Translations under genes and position numbers: made by a program | Assembly (NCBI GenBank): GCA_964588525.1 | Contig: CAZPQC010000142.1 | Coordinates: forward strand, 1-9,590 | DNA from: JAFGQJ01 sp964588525 | GTDB lineage: Bacteria; Spirochaetota; Spirochaetia; SZUA-6; DRHE01 | Direction: 5' to 3' | DNA length: 9,590 nt | In this document: piece after piece, positions 1 through 7,734 of the stretch | Position numbering within the stretch: position 1 is the stretch's first letter | How the letters are laid out: the number at the start of each line of letters is the position of its first letter | The notes under the pieces: model-generated | What the model was told of the DNA's origin: nothing | What the model saw: the letters and a program-made list of their open reading frames with translations, nothing else | Database searches by the model: none

Positions 1-996
1 TACTCCCGCTACAAGCTGGTCCAGGAGATGATGCAGACACCGGAGGTCATCCGTCGCTTCGATCCGACGGCCGCCCAGGCGTTCGTGCCCGCCCTCAAAG
101 CTTCGGGGCGCCTGTTTCTGACCGGGGAGGGCTCCAGCCGGGTCTTTCCGGCCAAACGAGCGATCTACGACGCATTGAAGAAGGCGGACGCCCTGGCGAT
201 CGCTACCGACGGCGCCACCCAGGCGCTTGAATACGATCTGGGCGCCCATGCCGTGTTCGGAGCCTCCAACTCCGGAAAGACCAAAGAAGTGGTGCGGCTG
301 TTCCAGACATTGAAAAGCTCCGGCCACCGGGCCCTGTTTGCCCTGACCGCCTACGAGGATTCTCCCCTGGACCGCTTGGCCGCCGACAGCTGTATACTGA
401 TCAGCGGGAAAGAGGAGGCCGTGGCCGCCACCAAGACGGTGGTGGAGCAGGCTCTGTTCTACGACAGCCTGCTGAGGGTTCTGCGAGGCGAGGGGATGGA
501 GGGTTTGAAGGACCTGGCGGACAAGGTCGAAGAAGCTCTGACCCTGGCGATCGATCCGGGATTGGTGGAGCGGGCCAAGAATGCCGCCATGATCTATTTC
601 GCCGGTCGCAACACCGGTGTGGCCGAGGAGCTCACTCTCAAGACCAATGAGATCACCCGCAAGAAGGCGGACTTCCTTGAAGGGACCTACGCGGTCCACG
701 GCATCGAAGAGGTGATGGACGCCGAAGAGCTGGTCGTGGTGGTGGAACCCTTCGACTCCGAAGAGGAGAAATTCCACGAGTGCCTGATCGAAGGGGTTGG
801 GCTTGAAGTTATCGCCATATCAACGCGGAAAACGAGTTTCCCCACCGTGGTCATTCCCGAGGCCGGGGATTACCAGAGCTACGTGGAAATCGCCGCCGGC
901 TGGAACCTGTTGGTAGAGATCGGCATCGGCCTGGGCATCGATCTGGACAAGCCGCAGCGGGCCCGCAAAGTCGGCAACATCTACCGGGGAAATTAA
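1..996 (+). CDS. SIS-domain sugar-phosphate isomerase/deaminase-like protein, 5' partial
   Basis: The protein has two SIS domains, as in the isomerase half of glucosamine-6-phosphate synthase (GlmS) and related aldose-ketose isomerases and deaminases. Numbering from the first Met (base 28), SIS1 spans about 25-160. It has the phosphosugar-binding loop ASNSGKTKE (79-87) and the GlmS-like stretch EEAVAATKT (129-137). SIS2 spans about 185-310 and has FAGRNTG (191-197) and the helix with E201 to T210. The nine codons before base 28 are open and read as protein (YSRYKLVQE), so the true start probably lies left of the window and Met28 is internal. There is no glutamine amidotransferase domain in the visible part. 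The stop overlaps the next gene's ATG (TAATG), so it is probably co-transcribed and translationally coupled with the ROK kinase, consistent with action on an amino-sugar or sugar phosphate in the cytoplasm. The exact substrate cannot be read from sequence. Confidence 0.85.
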   Translation, partial: YSRYKLVQEMMQTPEVIRRFDPTAAQAFVPALKASGRLFLTGEGSSRVFPAKRAIYDALKKADALAIATDGATQALEYDLGAHAVFGASNSGKTKEVVRLFQTLKSSGHRALFALTAYEDSPLDRLAADSCILISGKEEAVAATKTVVEQALFYDSLLRVLRGEGMEGLKDLADKVEEALTLAIDPGLVERAKNAAMIYFAGRNTGVAEELTLKTNEITRKKADFLEGTYAVHGIEEVMDAEELVVVVEPFDSEEEKFHECLIEGVGLEVIAISTRKTSFPTVVIPEAGDYQSYVEIAAGWNLLVEIGIGLGIDLDKPQRARKVGNIYRGN

Positions 997-2009
997 TGGG
1001 GCGCTACTATGCGGCGGTGGACGTCGGCGCCACCAAGACCACGGTCAGCGTCTCCTCCCGCAGCGGAATACTCGCCCGGATTTATCAGCTGACCCGCAAG
1101 AGCGGGGACAGGGGAACCGTACCCCGCCAGATCGATTTTCTGATCGGCACCACCTGCGAGCAGGCGCAGATCGACAGGCGGCAGATCGCAGCCGTGGGGA
1201 TCAGCACGGCCAGCCCCTTCGAAAAAAGCGACGGCTATCTGTCCCTGGCCGCCCCAAACATATGCGGCGGGTTGGGGAAGAAGCGGGAGGGAATCGACAA
1301 CGACTGGACCGAGGTGCCCCTGGAGAGGGATCTTAGCGGCAAGTACCCTCGTCTGCATATCGCCAATGACTGCATCAGCGCCGCCGTGGCCGAACGCTCC
1401 TTCGGAGCAGGACGGGGGGAGGAGAACCTGCTGTACGTTACCTGGAGCACGGGTATCGGCGGCGGCGCATACGTGGATGGTCATCTACTGACCGGTAAGA
1501 ACGACAATGCCCTGCACCTGGGGCACATCGTGATGAACTACCACCAGGGGGATGAGCCCCCCTGCGGCTGCGGAGGGCGGGCCCATCTGGAGGCCCTGGT
1601 CTCCGGTCCGGCCATCGCCAGTGAGTACGGAGAGCAGCCGCCTGAGGTATTCCGGCGCTGCAGGAACGGAGAACAACGGGCCGAGGCCGTGATTCATCGG
1701 GTCGCCACGATCATGGCCCTGGGTCTGTACAACGCGATCGCTCTGCTGGACAGCCGGCTGGTTATCGTGGGGGGAAGCGTATCCAAAAATTGGGATCTGC
1801 TGGAGCCGCTGGTGACGGAGGAGTTTGCCGGGCAATTTCCGGCCCTCACCCGGGGGGTGGTCTTCAAGCGCTCGGAACTGGATCAATACCTGGGGGACAT
1901 GGCGGGCCTGAGCTTGGTGATGCCGGATGGCTGGATCGCGGACTGGCAGAAGCGAAGGCCCTGGCAGGAGGCACCCGGCACGACGGTGCTGGAGCCGGAT
2001 ATTGCCTGA
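996..2009 (+). CDS. ROK-family sugar kinase
   Basis: A 337-residue cytoplasmic kinase of the ROK (repressor/ORF/kinase) family without the N-terminal winged-helix domain of ROK repressors, so an enzyme rather than a regulator. Visible motifs are the N-terminal phosphate loop DVGATKT (9-15), NDCISAA with the likely catalytic base D125, the second phosphate loop STGIGGG (151-157), and a zinc site made of H177 and CGCGGRAHLE (190-199). Two positions depart from the common pattern. The sugar-contacting Glu of the usual ExGH motif is His here (HLGH, 174-177), and the last Cys of CxCGxxGCxE is His197. The latter is a variant seen in other ROK proteins. The ATG shares a base with the SIS stop codon, and GGGGA at 986-990 is a suitable Shine-Dalgarno. 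The substrate is probably a hexose or N-acetylhexosamine paired with the upstream SIS enzyme. That pairing is inferred from context. Confidence 0.88.
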   Translation: MGRYYAAVDVGATKTTVSVSSRSGILARIYQLTRKSGDRGTVPRQIDFLIGTTCEQAQIDRRQIAAVGISTASPFEKSDGYLSLAAPNICGGLGKKREGIDNDWTEVPLERDLSGKYPRLHIANDCISAAVAERSFGAGRGEENLLYVTWSTGIGGGAYVDGHLLTGKNDNALHLGHIVMNYHQGDEPPCGCGGRAHLEALVSGPAIASEYGEQPPEVFRRCRNGEQRAEAVIHRVATIMALGLYNAIALLDSRLVIVGGSVSKNWDLLEPLVTEEFAGQFPALTRGVVFKRSELDQYLGDMAGLSLVMPDGWIADWQKRRPWQEAPGTTVLEPDIA

Positions 2010-2010
2010 A

Positions 2011-2016
2011 GAGGAG
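2011..2016 (+). promoter_or_regulatory. Shine-Dalgarno that fixes the start of the DUF4954-type gene
   Basis: GAGGAG lies 7 nt before ATG 2024. An in-frame open stretch extends back to a GTG at 1790 inside the ROK gene, but its translation is low-complexity Gly/Ala-rich sequence typical of an out-of-frame reading. The ribosome site and the sensible N-terminus MSHIEIGFLK both support 2024 as the start. Confidence 0.75.
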
Positions 2017-2023
2017 AGAAGAG

Positions 2024-4225
2024 ATGAGCCACATCGAGATCGGATTTCTTAAGGATTTCTCGAAGGAGTTCGTACCTGCGGAGTACGGACAGGAGTGTCG
2101 GGACGAGGATCTGCGGCTGCTTCAAGGCGACGGCGGGAAGGACTACCGGCCGTTGAGCTCGGAGCAGATCGAAGTACTCGTCAAGAACAACAACACGGCC
2201 GAGGACTGGGACCGTATTCTGGTCAGCGAGCAGTTCGACCCCCGGCTGGTCCGTAACTGCGAGTTCTGGGGGCTGGTCCGCATCGGGGATCTCTCGGCAA
2301 CCTTTCTCGAGTACCACGAGCTCAAGCTTCCGGTCGGATTGTCCAACAGCACGGTCATCAGCTGTGATATCGGCGACAACGTGGTTATGCGGAACGTTCA
2401 CTATCTGGCCCACTACATAATCGGCAACGGGGTGATCCTGTTCAACATAGACGAGATGATCACGGTTAACCACGCCAAGTTCGGTAATGGGATCCTGAAG
2501 CAGGGTGAACCGGACTCCGTGCGAATCTGGCTGGAGGTGGGCAATGAGAACGGCGGCAGGAAGATCCTGCCCTTCAACGGCATGCTGCCCGCCGATGCCT
2601 ACATCTGGTCCCGTTACCGCGAGCTGCCGGAGCTGCTGATGAGTTTTCAGGATATGACCGACCGGGTGGCGGACAGCCGCCGCGGACACTACGGGATCGT
2701 GGGGGATCGGGCGGTAATCAAGAACAGCCGAATCATCAAGGATACTCTCATCGGAAGCGACTGCTACATCAAGGGCGCCAACAAGCTCAAGAATCTCACG
2801 GTCAACTCCAGCGAAGGAGAACCGAGCCAGATAGGCGAGGGTGTGGAGTTGGTAAACGGAATCGTGGGCTACGGGAACAGGATCTTCTACGGGGTAAAAG
2901 CGGTGCGCTTCTTCACGGGACGGAACGTGCAGTTGAAGTACGGCGCCCGGCTGATCAACTCCTATCTGGGCAGTAACTCCACGGTCTCCTGCTGCGAGAT
3001 CCTGAATAACCTGATCTTCCCCTTTCACGAGCAGCATCACAACAATTCCTTTCTCACCGCCTCCACCCTCTTGGGTCAGTCGAACATCGCCGCGGCGGCC
3101 ACCATTGGTTCCAACCACAACTCCCGGGCGAACGACGGCGAGGTCCTGGCCGGCCGGGGTTTTTGGCCCGGATTGGCATCCAGCTTCAAGCACTCCTCCC
3201 GCTTCGCCTCCTACTGCCTGATCGCCAAGGGAAGCTACCCCTGCGAGCTGAACATCACCCTGCCCTTTGCCCTGGTGAGCATAGCTGAGGACCAGAATAC
3301 GATCCAGCTGATGCCCGGCTACTGGTTCGAACACAACATGTACGCGGTGGTACGCAACGCCAACAAGTACCGGGCCCGGGATAAACGGGTGATCAAGGAG
3401 CAGAACATCGAATACGACTTCCTGGCCCCGGACTCGGCCGAGGAGATGATACGGGGCATGGAGATCCTTGGTTCGGCCGTAGAGCAACAGCTTGGCCGGC
3501 CCCTCGGCCCGGAGGACCTCGATAACTATGAACAGCTCGATGCGTCCCTCGAGTTATGGTTGGAGGGAATGGCCTACAAACGAAAAGTCAGGATCCTCCA
3601 CCCCCTCCGCGGCTACCTCTGGTATCGAAAGATGCTGCGCTTCTACGGGGCCCGAGAGCTCGAGGCCGCCGTCCAACGTGTTTTGGAAAGCCGGGGTGAG
3701 AGAAAGGGAGGCGGCGGCAAAGCCAGAGGGGAGGCACTCGTAAAAGACATCGGCAAGAGGTACGCAAAGCACTACCGAAGTTGGGAAAATATCGGCGGCC
3801 AGCTGATCCCGGCGCCGGAGCTAGATGAGTTGATCCGTGCTGTCTGCAAGCGGCGGATCGACACCTGGGAGCTGCTTCACCAGGCTTACGACAGCGCCTG
3901 GAAGGCGTATCCGGAACAGAAAACCGCTCATGCCCTGTACTGCCTCTTGTACAGCTATGATTTAAGCGTCGAGCAACTGAGCTCCGAGCTTATCCGCCGG
4001 ATCCTGGAAGAATCGGTGGAGACCGCCAGGGAACTCCTCCAGCGGGCCTACGCCTCCAGACGAAAGGACTACGAGAATCCGTATCGCCTGGCCACCTTCC
4101 GAAACCCCGCGGAGATGGAAGCGGTCTGGGGCAAGCTGGAAGATATTTCGTTTCTAAAAGATTACACCGTCGAGATCGAGGGATACTGCCGAGACGTCCA
4201 GAAGTGCCTGAGCTCCTTTTCTTGA
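2024..4225 (+). CDS. DUF4954-type protein with left-handed beta-helix repeats
   Basis: A 733-residue protein that I match from memory to the DUF4954 family; its biochemical role is not established to my knowledge. An N-terminal region (1-100) contains the AEDWDRI...F..RLVRNCEFWG pattern (about 59-83). Hexapeptide-like turns of a left-handed parallel beta-helix follow at about 105-155 and 225-405, for example STVISCDIGDNVVMRNV and AVIKNSRIIKDTLIGSDC. A His/Asn-rich patch FPFHEQHHNNSF (332-343) and the strongly conserved-looking block GSNHNSRANDGE (362-373) sit on the helix and are candidate active-site residues. Residues about 465-733 are mostly charged helix with a Gly-rich linker (562-566). 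The fold is that of sugar-nucleotide acyltransferases or the C-terminal half of NDP-sugar pyrophosphorylases, so a role with activated sugars is plausible given the SIS, ROK and HAD neighbours. That is inference. No signal peptide or membrane segment is seen. Confidence 0.8.
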   Translation: MSHIEIGFLKDFSKEFVPAEYGQECRDEDLRLLQGDGGKDYRPLSSEQIEVLVKNNNTAEDWDRILVSEQFDPRLVRNCEFWGLVRIGDLSATFLEYHELKLPVGLSNSTVISCDIGDNVVMRNVHYLAHYIIGNGVILFNIDEMITVNHAKFGNGILKQGEPDSVRIWLEVGNENGGRKILPFNGMLPADAYIWSRYRELPELLMSFQDMTDRVADSRRGHYGIVGDRAVIKNSRIIKDTLIGSDCYIKGANKLKNLTVNSSEGEPSQIGEGVELVNGIVGYGNRIFYGVKAVRFFTGRNVQLKYGARLINSYLGSNSTVSCCEILNNLIFPFHEQHHNNSFLTASTLLGQSNIAAAATIGSNHNSRANDGEVLAGRGFWPGLASSFKHSSRFASYCLIAKGSYPCELNITLPFALVSIAEDQNTIQLMPGYWFEHNMYAVVRNANKYRARDKRVIKEQNIEYDFLAPDSAEEMIRGMEILGSAVEQQLGRPLGPEDLDNYEQLDASLELWLEGMAYKRKVRILHPLRGYLWYRKMLRFYGARELEAAVQRVLESRGERKGGGGKARGEALVKDIGKRYAKHYRSWENIGGQLIPAPELDELIRAVCKRRIDTWELLHQAYDSAWKAYPEQKTAHALYCLLYSYDLSVEQLSSELIRRILEESVETARELLQRAYASRRKDYENPYRLATFRNPAEMEAVWGKLEDISFLKDYTVEIEGYCRDVQKCLSSFS

Positions 4226-4263
4226 ACTCTTCCGCGGATATGGGTACATTAGCGCACACGGTT

Positions 4264-4914
4264 ATGAAAACGGAAATCGAAGCCGTTGTTTTCGACTTCG
4301 GCGGGGTTCTGACTTTGCAGCCCCTTGACCAACATCTGGAGAGTCTCCGGGCGCTCTGCGGGCTGGATCGTTCTGCCTTCGCTGCGGAGTACAGACGGCA
4401 GCGTCGCGACTACGATAGGGGTATAATTGACAGCCGGGAGTACTGGTCCCGTGTCATAGATTCCGGAGGGAAGCCCGTCGACCCGGGGATCCTTCGCTCA
4501 CTGTACGAAAAGGATACGGCAAGCTGGACCAGAATCAACGAACCGGTACTCAACTGGGCTTCGCAGCTGCAGGAGGCCGGAATGCGAACCGGGATCCTCT
4601 CCAACATGCCCCGGGATATCCTCGAGCGGATCGAAACCCGTTTCCATTGGTTCGATCGATTCGAGGTAAAGATCTTTTCCTGTGAGCTTGGCTTGAACAA
4701 GCCCGAAGCGGAGATCTATCGGGCCTGCCTGGATGCCCTGCGGCTGGAAGCGGGGAAGGTCCTGTTTCTCGATGATATTCCCGAGAATGTGAGGGGTGCC
4801 AAGCGGGCCGGGTTCAGGACCGTCTTGTTTCGAAATCTGGAAGATTCTCTGCAGGAAATCTCCAAACAGGGCTGGCTGCCTGTGCAACTCACTGCAAATC
4901 AGGAGCACGGATGA
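4264..4914 (+). CDS. HAD-family hydrolase, YihX-like (sugar-phosphate phosphatase-like)
   Basis: A 216-residue HAD superfamily protein with an alpha-helical cap. Motif I is VVFDFGGVL with nucleophile D11, motif II ILSNM with S113, motif III LNKPEAEIY with K146, and motif IV VLFLDDIPENV with D170/D171. The Asp usually found two residues after the nucleophile is Gly13. The same DxG arrangement occurs in the YihX group (alpha-D-glucose-1-phosphatase of E. coli) and in haloacid dehalogenases, so phosphatase activity is likely but not certain. The start is ambiguous. ATG 4264 places motif I at the usual distance from the N-terminus; ATG 4240 and GTG 4204 (overlapping the previous gene) are in frame, and none has a good Shine-Dalgarno. 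The stop overlaps the next start as ATGA, which indicates coupling with tldD. In this operon it may dephosphorylate the sugar handled by the SIS and ROK enzymes. Confidence 0.85.
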   Translation: MKTEIEAVVFDFGGVLTLQPLDQHLESLRALCGLDRSAFAAEYRRQRRDYDRGIIDSREYWSRVIDSGGKPVDPGILRSLYEKDTASWTRINEPVLNWASQLQEAGMRTGILSNMPRDILERIETRFHWFDRFEVKIFSCELGLNKPEAEIYRACLDALRLEAGKVLFLDDIPENVRGAKRAGFRTVLFRNLEDSLQEISKQGWLPVQLTANQEHG

Positions 4915-6350
4915 AAGTCCCTACCTCGGCCTATCTGGCGAGCTTGAAACAGCCGCTCAAAGGGCTGGTTGAAATCCTGGCGAAGGATTTTCCCTACGTA
5001 TCGGTCCTGTCCACCGACTCGACCGGGATGCGCTACTCGGTTCGGAAACGGGCTATCGATGTGCGGCAGAGCAACTGGGGCGAGCGAGGATCCGTGATCC
5101 GGGTCTTTGACGGTCACGGATACTCGGAATACTCGTTCAACGTGCTCAGTGCAGATTCGCCGCAACGGATCGAGACTCTGGCCGCCGAGATCCACGAGCG
5201 CTTCCGGCGCTCTTCCGCCGTCGTTCGGCAGCTTCCGTTCGATCGTCCCGACCTTCCCGGGATCTCCGAACAACCTCTGTCCGGGCTTTGGCAGGGTGAG
5301 GTCGGCGTGCTGCCGGAGACTGTGAGCGTGGCGGAGACCACCCGGCGGCTGTCCCGGCTCAAGGACCGCGCCTTTGCCCAAGGCTCGCATCTGGTCGACA
5401 TGGACGTTCGTTTCGAGCATGTGCGGGTGTCCAAGCTGTTCGTCTCCGGGAAACGGGAACTGGAGCAGTCCTACATCTGGGCTCAGGGGTATCTGGTTTT
5501 CGTGGTCCGCAGGGAAGGCATCCTCCGGGAGATGTACGGTTCCTGCTCCGGACTCAAGGGGCTGGAGCTGATCGATGAAATGGAGGCGGGGCTGCCGGAA
5601 ACGATGCTCATTTCCGAGCAGCTGCTCGATGCGCAGCGGATCGAACCGGGGGAGTACGAGGTGATCCTCTCTCCGAACGTTGCGGGGCTGTTGGCTCACG
5701 AATCCTTCGGCCACGGTGTGGAGACGGACATGTTCGTCAAGGGCAGAGCCAGGGCGGCGCAATACCTCGGCAAGCCCGTGGCCTCCCCGATGGTGAGCCT
5801 TCACGACGGAGCCCGGGCTGCCGAGCAGACCGGTTCCTACTGGTTCGACGACGAGGGCGTTTTGGGCGGCGACACCCTGGTTATCGAGGAGGGTATCTTC
5901 CGGACCGGAATCTCGGACCTGCTTTCCGCTTTGCGGATGAATTCCATCCCCACCGGCAACGGCAAGCGGGAATCCTTCGAGCGCAAGGCGTACGCCCGCA
6001 TGTCCAACACGTTCTTCACGCCGGGCGGCGACACTCTGGAACAGATGATCGCCTCCATCGACAATGGCTATCTGTTGGAGAAATTTCGCTCCGGCATGGA
6101 GGATCCTAAAAATTGGGGGATCCAGGGGGAGATCCTCTATGCCAGAGAAATCCGGAAGGGGAAGATAACCGGAAGGATCGTGTCTCCGGTATTCATGTTC
6201 GGGTATGTACCGGATGTGCTCGGATCGGTGAGCATGCTGTCAGGGGAAGTGGAGCATTCCGGCAGCGGTATGTGCGGAAAGGGTCACAAGGAATACGTGA
6301 AGAACTCCTCCGGCGGACCGTACATCAAGACGGTGATGAGGTTGGGATGA
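4911..6350 (+). CDS. tldD: TldD-family zinc metallopeptidase, catalytic subunit
   Basis: A 479-residue TldD/PmbA-family protein. The metal site of the catalytic subunit is intact: HESFGH at 263-268 (the HExxxH motif: H263 and H268 as ligands, E264 as base) and a C-terminal GMCGK with C455, the position of the third zinc ligand in TldD. The family's N-terminal alpha/beta domain precedes it (about 20-220). TldD acts with TldE as a cytoplasmic heterodimer that cuts unfolded peptides. In E. coli the pair matures microcin B17, trims PQQ-type or other RiPP precursors in some hosts, and has been linked to degradation of the CcdA antitoxin. AGGAG at 4901-4905 stands 5 nt before the ATG, which overlaps the HAD stop. 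The subunit partner follows immediately. The physiological substrate is unknown here, and no RiPP precursor gene is visible. Confidence 0.92.
   Translation: MKVPTSAYLASLKQPLKGLVEILAKDFPYVSVLSTDSTGMRYSVRKRAIDVRQSNWGERGSVIRVFDGHGYSEYSFNVLSADSPQRIETLAAEIHERFRRSSAVVRQLPFDRPDLPGISEQPLSGLWQGEVGVLPETVSVAETTRRLSRLKDRAFAQGSHLVDMDVRFEHVRVSKLFVSGKRELEQSYIWAQGYLVFVVRREGILREMYGSCSGLKGLELIDEMEAGLPETMLISEQLLDAQRIEPGEYEVILSPNVAGLLAHESFGHGVETDMFVKGRARAAQYLGKPVASPMVSLHDGARAAEQTGSYWFDDEGVLGGDTLVIEEGIFRTGISDLLSALRMNSIPTGNGKRESFERKAYARMSNTFFTPGGDTLEQMIASIDNGYLLEKFRSGMEDPKNWGIQGEILYAREIRKGKITGRIVSPVFMFGYVPDVLGSVSMLSGEVEHSGSGMCGKGHKEYVKNSSGGPYIKTVMRLG
6338..6341 (+). promoter_or_regulatory. Shine-Dalgarno that decides the tldE start
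   Basis: GAGG within the end of tldD lies 5 nt before ATG 6347 (8 nt before the second ATG at 6350). The open frame continues back to 6113, but that extension lies wholly inside the tldD coding sequence and has no family resemblance, so 6347 is preferred. Confidence 0.6.
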
Positions 6351-7663
6351 TGATCGAGAGATTGCGGGACCTGCTGGTGAGCATCGGGGATATCAGCGCC
6401 TGGAGGATCAGCGACAGGCAGATCGAGGGGAAGGAGCTGTTTTTTGTTCGCCGGGATGTGGACATGCAGCGTTCCAAGGATGTGCGACGCACCTACCTAA
6501 CGATCTACCGGGATTTCCGGGAGGGCGAGAACCAATACCGCGGCTCCGTGGCCGTGCAGATTCATCCCACCTACTCCGATGGGGAGATCAGGGCTTTGGT
6601 CGAGCAGAGCCTGGACTCCGCCCGATACGTCCGCAACCAGCACTATCCGCTGGTGAAGCCGGGCTCCGAAGCCGCCGAGATATCTCAGAGCAGTTTTGCT
6701 TCCCGACCGCTGGAGCAGTGGCTCTCCCCTCTGGCCGAGACGATCTACGCTCAGGAGGAAGAGGAGGAGGCCACGATCAACTCCGCGGAGATTTTCCTGA
6801 ACCGGATAGACACCCGCATCGTCAACTCACACGGTCTGGATGTGTCCTACATTTCCTACTCGGGCTATGTCGAGCTGATAGTCGAAGACGGTGGAAAAGC
6901 CGGAGCCGTGGAGCTGTACAGGGAGATCAGCTTTTCCGAGTTCGAGACCGAATTGCTGGCCGCCGAAGTCAGGGATCAGCTGCGTTCCTGCAGTGACCGA
7001 GCCGCGGCCGGGCCGACCCCCCACCTGAAACGCTTTCCCGTGTTGATTACGGGGGATCCGGTTCCGGATTTCTTCGAGTACTACCTCAACCGATCCTCGG
7101 CGGAGAGCGTGTACTCCGGCATCTCCACGGCAAAGGTGGGAGAGAGCATACAGGGAGATACGATCGAAGGGGACGCCCTGAGCCTGAGCCTGGATCCGTT
7201 CCTGTACAATTCCCCGGCCTCGGCTCCCGTGGACGCCGACGGCTTTGCTCTGCGCTCTACCCGGATCGTGGATGCGGGCAGGCTGGAGCGCTTCTGGGGG
7301 CCTCTTCGATACTGCCACTACCTGGGCGTACCCCCGACTGGGGCTATCGGAAATGTCAAGGTCACCCCGGGTTCGAAAAGCGTCGATGAGCTCCGCCGGG
7401 GGCCGCAGCTGGAGGTCATCTATTTTTCCGACTTCATCAGTGAGCCCCTGACCGGGGATTTCGGAGGAGAGATCCGTCTGGCCTACTACACGGATCGGGA
7501 CGGCAAGCGCCGTCCGGTGACCGGAGGTTCGGTATCGGGGAATATCCGGGATGTGCAGCCCCGGATGTACTTCTCCCGGGAAATCCGGAGTCGTGCCGGC
7601 TTTCAAGGACCGCTATCGGTTCTGCTTCCGGAGATCAGCGTGTCCGGCGCCGCCTCTACATGA
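6347..7663 (+). CDS. tldE: TldE/PmbA-family protein, non-catalytic partner of TldD
   Basis: A 438-residue TldD/PmbA-family member lacking the HExxxH motif: the corresponding segment is LITGDPVPDFFEYYLNRSSA (233-252). This is the expected state of TldE, the subunit that pairs with the metal-binding TldD. Family landmarks are NSHGLDVSYIS (160-170), SVYSGISTAKVGESIQGD (254-271), DADGFALRSTRIVDAGRLERF (297-317, family core with a turn before the C-terminal barrel), VTGGSVSGNI (391-400) and the terminal strand PLSVLLPEISVSGA (422-435). A polyglutamate run (137-141) lies in a loop. It begins in an ATGATGA overlap with the tldD stop, so the two are made in step. Its last eight codons and stop lie inside the left copy of a 48-bp direct repeat. 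The C-terminus still looks native, so the adjoining insertion did not truncate it. Confidence 0.9.
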   Translation: MMIERLRDLLVSIGDISAWRISDRQIEGKELFFVRRDVDMQRSKDVRRTYLTIYRDFREGENQYRGSVAVQIHPTYSDGEIRALVEQSLDSARYVRNQHYPLVKPGSEAAEISQSSFASRPLEQWLSPLAETIYAQEEEEEATINSAEIFLNRIDTRIVNSHGLDVSYISYSGYVELIVEDGGKAGAVELYREISFSEFETELLAAEVRDQLRSCSDRAAAGPTPHLKRFPVLITGDPVPDFFEYYLNRSSAESVYSGISTAKVGESIQGDTIEGDALSLSLDPFLYNSPASAPVDADGFALRSTRIVDAGRLERFWGPLRYCHYLGVPPTGAIGNVKVTPGSKSVDELRRGPQLEVIYFSDFISEPLTGDFGGEIRLAYYTDRDGKRRPVTGGSVSGNIRDVQPRMYFSREIRSRAGFQGPLSVLLPEISVSGAAST

Positions 7664-7685
7664 AGCGGATACGGATGCTCTCCTG
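7638..7685 (+). repeat. 48-bp direct repeat, left copy
   Basis: It is identical base for base to 8293-8340; the match stops at 7637 (A against T) and at 7686 (C against G). It contains the tldE codons for SVSGAAST and the stop, then a remnant that on the opposite strand would encode QESIRIRFM and a stop, which is the C-terminus of the lipoprotein gene 650 bp away. The copy therefore carries the ends of both converging genes. Confidence 0.95.
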
Positions 7686-7686
7686 C

Positions 7687-7715
7687 TTGACATCTAAAAT
7701 CTTCGTACCTATTCT
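7687..7715 (+). promoter_or_regulatory. Sigma70-like promoter of hicBA
   Basis: A perfect -35 TTGACA (7687-7692) is followed by a 17-bp spacer and a -10 TATTCT (7710-7715, 4 of 6 matches). It starts 2 bases after the left repeat ends, so it belongs to the inserted segment and should make the toxin-antitoxin pair independent of the upstream operon. No convincing palindromic operator is seen. Confidence 0.65.
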
Positions 7716-7734
7716 GTAACCAGAGAGGATTGAA

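Noticed and set aside
1883..3487. 534-codon open frame on the - strand opposite the DUF4954 gene
   Set aside because: It is a shadow of a GC-rich gene: the translation is low in aromatic, helix or motif content, no Shine-Dalgarno fits, and the + strand frame has clear family features.
4204..4263. Earlier GTG or ATG start for the HAD gene
   Set aside because: The added residues lack family resemblance and no Shine-Dalgarno supports them, though 4240 cannot be excluded.
6113..6346. N-terminal extension of TldE
   Set aside because: It lies entirely within the tldD coding sequence in another frame; the ribosome site and family start point to 6347.
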